Positions 6,229 to 13,104 are shown, counted from the stretch's first letter. The stretch is DNA of 14,586 bases from UBA877 sp035506155 (GCA_035506155.1 DATJPX010000029.1:1-14586); one strand, 5' to 3'. The notes: generated from the letters alone by a model not told the origin. Program-made: numbers and translations.

Positions 6229-7845
6229 ATGAAATCCGCCATTTCCAAAGCCGCTGCGCTGCTCACAATCTGTGGAATCCTTTTGTCTGCCTGCGGGACG
6301 AATCTTTGGGGGGGGACCGATCCAGTTCCGACACTCGAGACCGCCACATTACCATCTACAAGCCCTGTGGGACCGGCCGATCCGGGTGCAACAGCTACCT
6401 CGACCGATACTCCGATTCCATCCTTTACACCCGGCCTGCCGACTGAGGCGATTACTCCCGGGGATTCGGTCACGGCGGTTGCCTCACCCACCGGTCTCCA
6501 GTCTTCCGCCACCTCCACTCCCGTCCAGCCGGTCATTTCCTACGTTTCCCAATCCGGCGACAGCCTGAATGTGGTGGCGATCCACTTCTCGGTCGAACCC
6601 TCCGAGATCACCTCCGGTTCGCCGCTCTCGGCCCTCGGCTTCATCAATCCCGGGACGCAGTTATTCATTCCCAACCGCCTGGCTGGCACGCCGACCACTC
6701 CAGCCCAGGCTATCATCCCGGATAGCGAGTTGGTCGATTCCCCCACCTCGGTCGGGTTCGATATTCCCGGATATGTCAATTCGGCTGGCGGCAAACTGAC
6801 CACTACGAAAGACTATATGGACACAGTCGGCTGGCTCTCCGGGGCGGATGGGATCATCCGCATGTCGGAAGGCAGCTCGATCAGCCCCAAGCTCCTGCTG
6901 GCCCTCATCCAATATTACACCGGCTATGTGCAGGGGCAGCCCAAGCCGGGCGTGGACGAAAAATACATCCTCGGCTATAAAAACCCGAATTACCCGGGCC
7001 TTTACCAGCAAATGCGGCTGATGGTGATGGACCTGCTTTCTGGCTATTACGGCTGGCGGGCCGGAACGTTGACCGAACTGACTTTCCCGGACGGAACCAA
7101 CCTGCGTATCGCCCCCGGCTTGAATGCCGGCACGGTGGCTTTGCAGTATATGTTCTCCAAGAAATTGAACTATGCCGATTGGATGAAGGCAATCGACCCG
7201 CAGACCGGATTTATCTCCCTGTACAAAAGCATGTTCGGCGACCCATGGGTTCGCGCCAATGAATTAGGCCCGCTCTTCCCGCCCAACCTCAGCCAGCCGA
7301 CCTTCACTCTCCCGTTCGAAGTGGGAGCCCTCTGGGCCTTTACCGGGGGACCACACCCGGCCTGGGAAGCGGAAACTTCGCTTGGAGCGCTGGACTTCGC
7401 CCCAGCCATGGCCGCGCCCGGATGTGGCGTCTCGAATGCCTGGGTTCTAGCCATCTCGGGCGGCCAGATTGTGCGCTCGGGAAGCGGCTTCGTAGTTCTG
7501 GACCTGGATGGGGATGGTTTCGAACAGACCGGCTGGGTGGTCATCTATCAGCATATCGCCACCAAAGACCGCGTCCCGGTCGGGACCTGGGTCAATGTCG
7601 GCGATCGCATCGGCCACCCATCCTGCGAAGGGGGCGTGGCCACGGGAACCCATGTCCACATTGCCCGGAAATACAACGGCGAATGGGTGGGCGCTGGCGA
7701 TCCCCTGCCGTTCGTGTTGAGCGGCTGGACGGCCCACTATGGAGACGCGCCTTACCATGGGACCCTCACAAAGGGTGACCAGACGATCATTGCCAATCAA
7801 GCGGCTACGCATGAATCCCAAATCATCCGAAAACCGGATGAATGA
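6229..7845 (+). CDS. lipoprotein with LysM and beta-lytic/LasA-type M23 metallopeptidase domain (paralogue 2)
   Basis: A 538-residue paralogue of the preceding gene. The signal peptide ends in LLSAC (Cys22), followed by a longer Thr/Ser/Pro spacer and a LysM-like domain at about 105-149. The LysM has a more divergent second half. The middle domain has SPKLLLALIQYYTG, where the Glu seen in the other two copies is Gln228. The peptidase domain keeps its metal and catalytic set: His376, Asp389 (H-x12-D), His442 in YQH, His475 and His477, plus Cys399 and Cys466. The DLDGDG loop is at 425-430. It starts 69 bases after paralogue 1 with its own TATAAT and no Shine-Dalgarno. Its stop overlaps the next start (ATGA). 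It is predicted to be an exported, lipid-anchored peptidoglycan peptidase; bond specificity cannot be read from sequence. Confidence 0.9.
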   Translation: MKSAISKAAALLTICGILLSACGTNLWGGTDPVPTLETATLPSTSPVGPADPGATATSTDTPIPSFTPGLPTEAITPGDSVTAVASPTGLQSSATSTPVQPVISYVSQSGDSLNVVAIHFSVEPSEITSGSPLSALGFINPGTQLFIPNRLAGTPTTPAQAIIPDSELVDSPTSVGFDIPGYVNSAGGKLTTTKDYMDTVGWLSGADGIIRMSEGSSISPKLLLALIQYYTGYVQGQPKPGVDEKYILGYKNPNYPGLYQQMRLMVMDLLSGYYGWRAGTLTELTFPDGTNLRIAPGLNAGTVALQYMFSKKLNYADWMKAIDPQTGFISLYKSMFGDPWVRANELGPLFPPNLSQPTFTLPFEVGALWAFTGGPHPAWEAETSLGALDFAPAMAAPGCGVSNAWVLAISGGQIVRSGSGFVVLDLDGDGFEQTGWVVIYQHIATKDRVPVGTWVNVGDRIGHPSCEGGVATGTHVHIARKYNGEWVGAGDPLPFVLSGWTAHYGDAPYHGTLTKGDQTIIANQAATHESQIIRKPDE

Positions 7846-9314
7846 TCTTCCCTGTGTTTCGATCAGCCAAACATTCCCTGCTCGTTTTGACCATCCTGCT
7901 GACGGCCTGTCTGCCGCAGGGGCTGGGTGACGTCACTCCAGTCCCGGCGACCGACACGCCCTTGCCGGGTCCAACCGTCACGCCATTGCCCACGCGACCG
8001 GAGTACGATCCGGGCGCACTGGTGGATTACACAGCCCAGGCTGGGGATACTCTCCCGGGCCTGGCAGGTCGCTTCAATACCACAATCGGGGAAATCCGCC
8101 AGGCCAATCCGCAGATACCGGCTGATTCGACGACCATGCCGGCCGGCATGCCGATGAAAATACCGATCTATTACAGGCCATTCTGGGGTACGCCATACCA
8201 AATCCTCCCCGATAGCCAGTATATCGATGGACCGCCAGTCGATGGCTTCGATACCAGTATCTTCGTTGCCACCCATCCGGGGTGGTTGAAGGATTATGTT
8301 GGTTACGCGGTGGACGCAAACCACACCGGTGCCGAGCTGGTCGACATCGTCGCCACCAATTACAGCATCAGCCCGCGTTTATTGTTGGCCATCCTCGAAT
8401 ACCAGACCGGGGCGCTTTCCCAACCGGTCGAGCCCAGCGGCGATTACCCTCTCGGTTTTGTCGACTACAACTATTCGGGTTTGTACCTGCAGCTCGTTTG
8501 GGCGGCGAATATATTGAATGTCGGCTATTACGGCTGGCGGATCGGCCAACTGACCGAATTCGATCATTTGGATGGGACGGTCGAGCGCCCGGATCCCTGG
8601 CAGACCGCCGCCTCGGTGGCGTTACAGTATTATTTTTCCCGCTTCGCTTCCCCGGTGGCTTATGCGCGGGCTGTCGGAGCGGACGGGTTGGCGCGGACAT
8701 TCCGCAGCCTCTTCGGCGACCCGTGGAGATCTGACCAAGCGTTCATCCCGGTCAGTCTGCACCAGCCTGATTTCGGTTTCCCCTTTCTGGATGGCGAAAC
8801 CTGGAACCTCACTGGTGGACCGCATTCCGGCTGGGGAATTGCCCAATTGATCCCATGGTCGGCGCTTGATTTCGCGCCCCCTTCCATCAGTAGCGGATGC
8901 ACCCCCTCCTCTCATCCGGTCGTGGCGATGGCCGATGGCGTGGTGGTTCGCTCCCAAACGGGCGTCGTTGTCGAAGATCTGGATGGCGACGGCAATGAAC
9001 GGACCGGTTGGGACATCCTCTATTTGCATGTCGCCACGGATGGCCGCGCCTCGGTGGGGAAGGTGTTGAAAAGAGGAGATGCGCTGGGCTACCCATCCTG
9101 CGAAGGCGGGGAAGCGACCGGCACACATGTCCATGTCGCCAGGAAGTACAACGGCGAATGGATGCCGGCTGACAGCGCCATTCCTTTTAATTTGGAAGGA
9201 TGGATCGCGCACAATGGGACCGACGCCTACCTGGGTACGTTGACTCGCGGAACCCAGGTTGTCATTGCCTGCTCCTGTGCCGATGCCCCCAGCCATATCC
9301 AGGCTGGAAAGTAG
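7842..9314 (+). CDS. lipoprotein with LysM and beta-lytic/LasA-type M23 metallopeptidase domain (paralogue 3)
   Basis: A 490-residue third copy. The start ATG overlaps the previous TGA by 4 bases and has no clear ribosome site, so it probably depends on coupled translation. The signal peptide has lipobox LTAC (Cys23), followed by a short spacer and a LysM-like domain at about 63-109. The middle domain has SPRLLLAILEYQTG (Glu186). Peptidase ligands are His328 in GGPH and Asp343 in ALDF; the gap is 14 residues here, two more than in its sisters. His396 in LYLH and the HVH pair 429/431 follow, with Cys353 and Cys420. The DLDGDGNE loop is conserved. All catalytic residues remain, so it is probably active. 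No terminator with a T-run follows on this strand before the tRNA remnant. Confidence 0.9.
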   Translation: MIFPVFRSAKHSLLVLTILLTACLPQGLGDVTPVPATDTPLPGPTVTPLPTRPEYDPGALVDYTAQAGDTLPGLAGRFNTTIGEIRQANPQIPADSTTMPAGMPMKIPIYYRPFWGTPYQILPDSQYIDGPPVDGFDTSIFVATHPGWLKDYVGYAVDANHTGAELVDIVATNYSISPRLLLAILEYQTGALSQPVEPSGDYPLGFVDYNYSGLYLQLVWAANILNVGYYGWRIGQLTEFDHLDGTVERPDPWQTAASVALQYYFSRFASPVAYARAVGADGLARTFRSLFGDPWRSDQAFIPVSLHQPDFGFPFLDGETWNLTGGPHSGWGIAQLIPWSALDFAPPSISSGCTPSSHPVVAMADGVVVRSQTGVVVEDLDGDGNERTGWDILYLHVATDGRASVGKVLKRGDALGYPSCEGGEATGTHVHVARKYNGEWMPADSAIPFNLEGWIAHNGTDAYLGTLTRGTQVVIACSCADAPSHIQAGK

Positions 9315-9371
9315 TTTGAAGCATTCTCTTATTGGGGCGGAAGACGTTCGATGAAAGCGGATTGGAGGATC

Positions 9372-9394
9372 AAAAAACCGCCCCTTCGGGCGGT
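9372..9394 (-). terminator. intrinsic terminator downstream of the tRNA remnant
   Basis: On the minus strand a 7-bp GC-rich stem (ACCGCCC / GGGCGGT) with a GAAG loop is followed by a T-run (six Ts at 9377-9372, the first also closing the stem). It lies 6 bases after the tRNA 3' end, as is usual for a tRNA gene. On the plus strand no T-run follows. Confidence 0.8.
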
Positions 9395-9399
9395 CTGAG

Positions 9400-9441
9400 T
9401 GGCGAGGGTGAGACTTGAACTCACAACCAAGGGCTTATGAG
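9400..9441 (-). pseudogene. tRNA-Met(CAT) 3' half; 5' half missing (probable integration scar)
   Basis: Reading the minus strand from 9441, the sequence fits tRNA positions 32-73 exactly. It gives the anticodon loop CTCATAA (9441-9435), 3' anticodon strand GCCCT, a 5-base variable loop TGGTT, and a T-arm GTGAG / TTCAAGT / CTCAC with the invariant GTTCAANTC pattern. The 3' acceptor strand CCTCGCC and discriminator A (9400) follow. CCA is not encoded. The expected 5' parts (AGGGC anticodon strand, D-arm, GGCGAGG acceptor) are not found upstream, where an unrelated sequence begins. Anticodon loops are common crossover sites for tyrosine integrases, so this is probably the att junction of an element lying at higher coordinates. 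CAT could also be the Ile2 tRNA, but the CTCATAA loop is typical of Met. Confidence 0.72.
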
Positions 9442-9623
9442 CACTTCAGTAGTACCTTGGACGGCCTCATCCTAAGTAATACTCTACGAGCATCACTATT
9501 TGGACGGAGATTTGGATAATCTCTTGGATTATTAAGTTTCTTCCAGTCAACACTTTCGATCGACTGGTCTCTCGTTACAAAATCAGTATACCAGATTTCT
9601 TCCTTTTTTTGGCTTATGTCCAA
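9435..9623 (-). CDS. unrecognised 62-codon ORF running into the tRNA remnant (doubtful)
   Basis: The frame opens at a TTG (9623) without a clear ribosome site and ends at the TAA inside the tRNA anticodon loop sequence. The product is basic and charged (DWKKLNNPRDYPNLRP in the middle) with no motif I recognise. It could be the C-terminal remnant of an element gene that ended beyond the junction before integration, or chance. A TGG-TATACT sequence lies inside it. It covers most of the gap between the scar and the ATPase gene; I see nothing else there. Confidence 0.25.
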   Translation of the reverse strand: MDISQKKEEIWYTDFVTRDQSIESVDWKKLNNPRDYPNLRPNSDARRVLLRMRPSKVLLKCS

Positions 9624-9650
9624 GAGACTCGATTATTGATGGCTGTAATG

Positions 9651-10895
9651 TTAAAGCTGCCACGGAAAGACCATCCCTTCCTCTGCCGGCTTTCCTTCCA
9701 ATCCCACCAACCGATAGCCTGGAATTGAATTGTTATCGGATGGATAAGCAGCCACAAAAGTGCCCAGGACGGTAGGAATTGTGCGAGGAAAATGCAACTT
9801 GGTTTCCAGCGGCAGTACCGCATCTTGTAGCTTTACGACAAAGTCGATTTCTTTTTTATCCTGGGTGCGCCAGTAGTGAACCTGGTCCTTGCCATAGCGT
9901 TTTACCAGTTCGGTGAAAACGCTCGTTTCAAAAACAGGACCGAGTATTTCTTTCTGAAGTCGTTTCAACCAGAGCATCTGCATCAAACCGGTGTCGTAGA
10001 AGAAAACCTTCGGGGTTTTGAATAACTCTGAGCGTATATTACGGCTGAATGGGCGTACCAGGCGGAGAATATAGGTCTGTTCCAGGAGAAAGAGATACCG
10101 TTCAATCGTATCTCGGGCCAATCCGCAGGTATTCGATAATTCAGAGATGATCAATAAGTTTCCGCTCTGAGATGCGAGAGCTTCCAGCAGCCGGTTGAAC
10201 TTGTTCACATCCTTGATTTCCGCTAAATCACGAATATCCTTGCGGATATAAGTATCGATAATCTGCTGCAGGTATTTTTCTTTTACGTCAGTTTCCTGGG
10301 TGAGAACTATCTTGGGGTAACCGCCATATAATACAAACTCTGTATACAGTGTCTGCAGCTCGATGGTCTTCTTTTCTGTGAACCGACCTGCAGGAGAATA
10401 TGGGATACCTTTGAACAATAAGAACTCTTGAAACGAAAGGGGATAGATCTCAAAGCTGACCGTTCTACCGACCAGCGAATCCTTGAACTTGCTTTTCATC
10501 TCAAAGCTGGATGAACCGGAGACAACGATCTTCAAATAGCGGTGGTGATCTGCAAGAAGTTTCAGAAAAGAGGATGGATTAGACAAATACTGGATTTCGT
10601 CGATCATGACGAAGAGTTTCTTGCCTGATTTTAAAAGACCTGGCAGATCGAATCCTTGTTCGGATAGGTAGGTAATAAACTCATCTACTCCTTTGTCCAT
10701 CATGCTGACAAAGCGGCTGTCTTCCAGGTCCAGATACAGCACCTGTTCATTTTCGGATTGCAAATGATCTTGCAGGTACATGAGAATAGATGTCTTACCA
10801 ACCTGACGGGCACCGTGAATCACGATGATATCATCGGTGGTCAGGAATCGAACAATCTCTTCAAAGACCGAACGTTTATAAAGTGAACCAGACAT
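9651..10895 (-). CDS. AAA_14 / DUF4143 family ATPase
   Basis: A 414-residue protein. The N-terminal ATPase domain has Walker A GARQVGKT (28-35), Walker B KLFVMIDEIQ with Asp99-Glu100, and a sensor-like VVSGSSSFE. In the middle comes the family's YPLSFQEFLLF segment and a YGGYPKIV motif, followed by a winged-helix-like part (ISELSNTCGLARDTIERY). The C-terminal DUF4143 region has a nuclease-fold pattern, KKEIDFVV then LPLETK. These proteins are common in accessory regions; their cellular role is not established. The ATG at 10895 has AAAGGA upstream and a strong promoter 25 bases further. The codon and base composition is clearly more A+T-rich than the flanking peptidase genes, which suggests horizontal acquisition. 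The length is normal and the frame intact. Confidence 0.93.
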   Translation of the reverse strand: MSGSLYKRSVFEEIVRFLTTDDIIVIHGARQVGKTSILMYLQDHLQSENEQVLYLDLEDSRFVSMMDKGVDEFITYLSEQGFDLPGLLKSGKKLFVMIDEIQYLSNPSSFLKLLADHHRYLKIVVSGSSSFEMKSKFKDSLVGRTVSFEIYPLSFQEFLLFKGIPYSPAGRFTEKKTIELQTLYTEFVLYGGYPKIVLTQETDVKEKYLQQIIDTYIRKDIRDLAEIKDVNKFNRLLEALASQSGNLLIISELSNTCGLARDTIERYLFLLEQTYILRLVRPFSRNIRSELFKTPKVFFYDTGLMQMLWLKRLQKEILGPVFETSVFTELVKRYGKDQVHYWRTQDKKEIDFVVKLQDAVLPLETKLHFPRTIPTVLGTFVAAYPSDNNSIPGYRLVGLEGKPAEEGMVFPWQL

Positions 10896-10919
10896 AGAAA
10901 ATCCTTTTAATCCAACCCC

Positions 10920-10948
10920 ATTTTATCCCCAATAATTTTACTAGTCAA
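10920..10948 (-). promoter_or_regulatory. sigma-70-type promoter of the AAA/DUF4143 gene
   Basis: On the minus strand TTGACT (10948-10943) and TAAAAT (10925-10920) are separated by exactly 17 bases. The -10 lies 24 bases before the ATG at 10895, leaving a short leader with the ribosome site. The rest of the gap 10896-11081 shows no gene. Confidence 0.75.
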
Positions 10949-11081
10949 CTATGAATTATATTACATCTGCTGCGGCGTCATACTTACTCCAGAATCTTGA
11001 AAACAATACTCTAAATGGGTCTGCGCCTGGACGCCGATGCCATATTTTGGGCCAATCGTTGAATCTGGGGACGGGTGAGCA

Positions 11082-11840
11082 TCACACAACTCCAGGTGGA
11101 AACAATTCAGAAGGTGGAATGTTGACATATAATTTCCAGCGTGGGTGATACGTACCGCGCTCCTGAACACGCGGGTCCAATCGCACAGGACCACTGGATA
11201 GTTCGATCCCCTCGGCCGGCTGGCCGAGCAATTCAAGCAGGTAGCCCAGGCGGGAGTTGAGACTATAGTTTTTTAGACGGGCGGTATATTCGATCAGTTC
11301 AGCAACAGCGATTTACAATGCTTTGGCCACTTCCGTGTTCCCGCCGGCATACTCCGGAAGGGAGAGACTGTCGAGAATGGCTTTGGCAGGATCTGCGACA
11401 AGAATAGGTAGATCGTCCAAAACTTCGCGACGATACCCGAAGAAAGCCTCGGGCTTCAGGGTTACAAAAATGAAGCGGGTTCCGCGAAAGTCTTTTTCGG
11501 TCTTGCGCCGGGTCGTTACGAGGAAGACGGTAAGCGGAACCTGCTCGGTCAAGCCGTGGAAGTGAAGCGCTGGCCAGAAGGAAATATAAGCGGGGGAATG
11601 CAGATTGCATCCGATATAGAGCGGGTTGGCAAACACCTTTTCGGGAGTCAAGCCGAGCAATAAATATTTTCCATGTTCGACCCGTGCGACCAATCCATCC
11701 CGCTCCATGCGCTGGAGCAGGTGGGAAGTCTGGAATTTATCCAATCCGAATAAATCCGCGACCATGTGGCTTTGGAAGGCAAATAGGCCCTTTTGGAGCA
11801 ATGTTTGGGCGATTGAAATCGGTGCAATCATTTGAGCCAT
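11082..11840 (-). pseudogene. AbiEi-like type IV antitoxin gene interrupted by an in-frame stop
   Basis: The N-terminal part reads as an AbiEi-family antitoxin: a winged-helix domain (FAFQSHMVADLFGLDKFQTSHLL type, then GLVARVEHGKYLLL), followed by HSPAYISFWPALHFHGLT and VADPAKAILDSLSLPEYAGG. A TAA at 11315-11313 stops it after ...EVAKAL. The same frame continues without another stop for 76 codons as a matching C-terminus (IAVAELIEYTARLKNYSLNS, LGYLLELLGQP, then RWKLYVNIPPSELFP) to TGA at 11084-11082. One base change (for example CAA or GAA to TAA) explains this. I use ATG 11840; an upstream TTG at 11867 is possible. In the family this DNA-binding protein neutralises an AbiEii nucleotidyltransferase toxin, and none is seen nearby. 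The full length would be about 252 residues, normal for the family. Confidence 0.75.
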
Positions 11841-11883
11841 ATATTTAACTCGATCACATAACTTCAATAATGATATCGGTTTT

Positions 11884-11940
11884 CGAAGTGAATGTCACAG
11901 GAGATGGCAAAAAGCAGGGTTTCATCCGAAGTGAATGTCA
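11884..11940. repeat. two direct copies of a 14-bp repeat (CGAAGTGAATGTCA)
   Basis: Perfect copies lie at 11884-11897 and 11927-11940, 43 bases apart start to start. Reversed they read TGACATTCACTTCG. Repeated short blocks of this kind near a TG tip resemble the multiple terminal repeats of IS21-family elements. That link is from memory and not proven; no transposase gene is present. Confidence 0.6.
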
Positions 11941-11952
11941 TTGGCGCTCGAA

Positions 11953-12125
11953 AAATTTGTCATTACCCATCATTTCAATCACATAATTTGTCATTTCCCT
12001 TTTGGAAGGTCGCGGAAAATTTATGAATCTTGTCATTAGCCACCTGCAAAAGTAGGTCTTCCAAATAAACTATCGACACCCGGCGTTTTAGAGTTTCTAG
12101 GGAGGAAACGAATAATTTGTCATTA
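11953..12125. repeat. four direct copies of TTGTCATT (three as AATTTGTCATT)
   Basis: Copies lie near 11955-11964, 11985-11995, 12030-12038 (shorter: TTGTCATTA) and 12114-12125. All face the same way, with start spacings of about 31, 43 and 86 bases. They share the TGTCA core with the pair at 11884-11940, so six TGTCA blocks occur within 240 bases. A segment CAACTGGACCAATTTT at 12162-12177 also recalls IS21-type ends. I interpret the 11841-12190 gap as a decayed IS end; it contains no gene. Confidence 0.5.
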
Positions 12126-12188
12126 TTGATGCCTAAGGAACATGTAACAACTAAAACATCTCAACTGGACCAATTTTCGGGGGGCAGG

Positions 12189-12362
12189 TTAATCGATCCA
12201 AACGAAAAAGTAACTACCTTTTGCAGTAAGCCAATTCTGGCCCCAATCGTCAGAAAATGACATTCTGATGTCGCCATCTATAAATAGACTAATTAGATCA
12301 TTATATTCACAATTCTTCTCCTGGAGATTATAATACGATCGGAAGATTTCTCCATCACACAT
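12189..12362 (-). CDS. 57-codon A+T-rich ORF, possible gene remnant (doubtful)
   Basis: The frame from ATG 12362 to TAA 12189 encodes an acidic/aromatic peptide (MCDGEIFRSYYNLQEKN... DDWGQNWLTAKGSYFFVWID). Its composition looks protein-like rather than random, with regular hydrophobic spacing. There is no ribosome site before the ATG, and the frame stays open further upstream, into the antisense of the SCO1 gene. It overlaps the SCO1 promoter on the other strand. It may be the C-terminal end of a gene truncated by the rearrangement that brought in the IS-like repeats. No family is recognised. Confidence 0.25.
   Translation of the reverse strand: MCDGEIFRSYYNLQEKNCEYNDLISLFIDGDIRMSFSDDWGQNWLTAKGSYFFVWID
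12306..12334 (+). promoter_or_regulatory. sigma-70-type promoter of the SCO1/SenC gene
   Basis: TTCACA (12306-12311) and a perfect TATAAT (12329-12334) are separated by 17 bases, matching the consensus in 11 of 12 positions. The predicted start near 12341 leaves a leader of about 40 bases with GAGG placed 8 bases before ATG 12382. Confidence 0.8.
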
Positions 12363-12381
12363 AAAAAAAGAGGATATGTTT

Positions 12382-12966
12382 ATGGAAAAGAAATTTTTAT
12401 GGGTTGGTACAGGCATTCTGCTCCTGGTTGTACTGGCTACAGCGACCACCATCTTCCTTGTGCGCGCGAATCAAACACTCCATGGTTCGGTCATTAATCC
12501 AGCATCGCCAGCGCCGGATTTTTCCTTGACTAATCAGACGGGAGGAACCGTCAAAATGTCGGATTATAGAGGAAAATACGTGCTGCTCTTTTTTGGATAT
12601 TCCCACTGCACAAGTGAATGTCCGGCTACCATGGCGATCCTTGCCAAGGCCCGCAGCCTTCTGGGAGATCAAGCCCAGGATGTCCAGGTGTTGTTCGTTG
12701 CCACGGATCCGGTCGGCGACACTCCGCAGTCAGTTGGTGAGTTCCTCGCCCGCTTCGACCCGACATTTATGGGAGCCACTGGCACCCTGGCGGAACTCCA
12801 GCCGGTCTGGGCAGCTTATGGGGTGACAGTCGAGGACGGCGGCGAGACTCATTCAAGTTACACTTATTTAATCGATCCGGCCGGGAACTTGCGCATGACT
12901 TATTCCTATCCGGGCAATCCCGATGATATCGCTGCGGACCTGAGGTTGCTTTTCCGGAAAAACTGA
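12382..12966 (+). CDS. SCO1/SenC/PrrC-family copper chaperone, membrane-anchored
   Basis: A 194-residue protein with an N-terminal transmembrane anchor (about 5-27) and an exported thioredoxin-like domain. SCO hallmarks are present: APDFSLTNQ, FFGYSHCTSECP with the copper ligands Cys76 and Cys80 (CxxxC), FVATDPVGDTP, and the third ligand His157 in THSSYTYLIDPAG. Family members deliver copper to the CuA centre of cytochrome oxidase or act as thiol-disulfide proteins. No oxidase gene is seen in this window. The start at 12382 is preferred over ATG 12376 because the GAGG at 12370-12373 is only 2 bases from the earlier codon. The gene is transcribed alone from a strong promoter and converges on hypB. 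Its G+C content is like the core genes and unlike the sequence just upstream. Confidence 0.93.
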   Translation: MEKKFLWVGTGILLLVVLATATTIFLVRANQTLHGSVINPASPAPDFSLTNQTGGTVKMSDYRGKYVLLFFGYSHCTSECPATMAILAKARSLLGDQAQDVQVLFVATDPVGDTPQSVGEFLARFDPTFMGATGTLAELQPVWAAYGVTVEDGGETHSSYTYLIDPAGNLRMTYSYPGNPDDIAADLRLLFRKN

Positions 12967-13034
12967 CCCAGTAAGCTGGTTTTCCACTGCCAAAGCGCCT
13001 CGCTGAAAGTTATAGGAACACGACCAAGAATAAC

Positions 13035-13075
13035 AACACCCTGAACCTTAGTAAAAAAGGTCCGGGGTGTTGATT
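13035..13075. terminator. long hairpin terminator between converging SCO1 and hypB units
   Basis: Arms 13035-13049 and 13057-13071 form a 15-bp stem with one mismatch and one G-U pair around a 7-base A-rich loop. On the plus strand GATTTTC follows, and on the minus strand a T-rich stretch follows, so it can serve both genes. Confidence 0.8.
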
Positions 13076-13104
13076 TTCTGTCTCTGAAGAATTTTCTCAG
13101 AGAA

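Noticed and set aside
9400..9500. Complete tRNA gene using GATGAGG near 9470 as 5' acceptor
   Set aside because: That strand pairs only partly with CCTCGCC, and no D-arm or 5' anticodon strand forms in between.
9442..9650. Group I intron in the tRNA anticodon loop
   Set aside because: Such introns occur in bacterial tRNA genes, but no 5' tRNA half is present upstream within reach, the base before the exon does not fit the usual U/G splice rule, and the ATPase gene begins 200 bases away.
10951..11236. ORFs on both strands between the ATPase and AbiEi genes
   Set aside because: The plus-strand one and the minus-strand one in another frame overlap the AbiEi C-terminal region and have unlikely composition.
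11884..12125. CRISPR array
   Set aside because: Repeats are 8-14 bases, irregularly spaced and of two types, with no cas genes.
12129..12260. 43-codon plus-strand ORF (MPKEHVTTKTSQ...)
   Set aside because: It has no ribosome site at proper distance, overlaps the minus-strand remnant and is short; it could be an IS protein start but cannot be supported.
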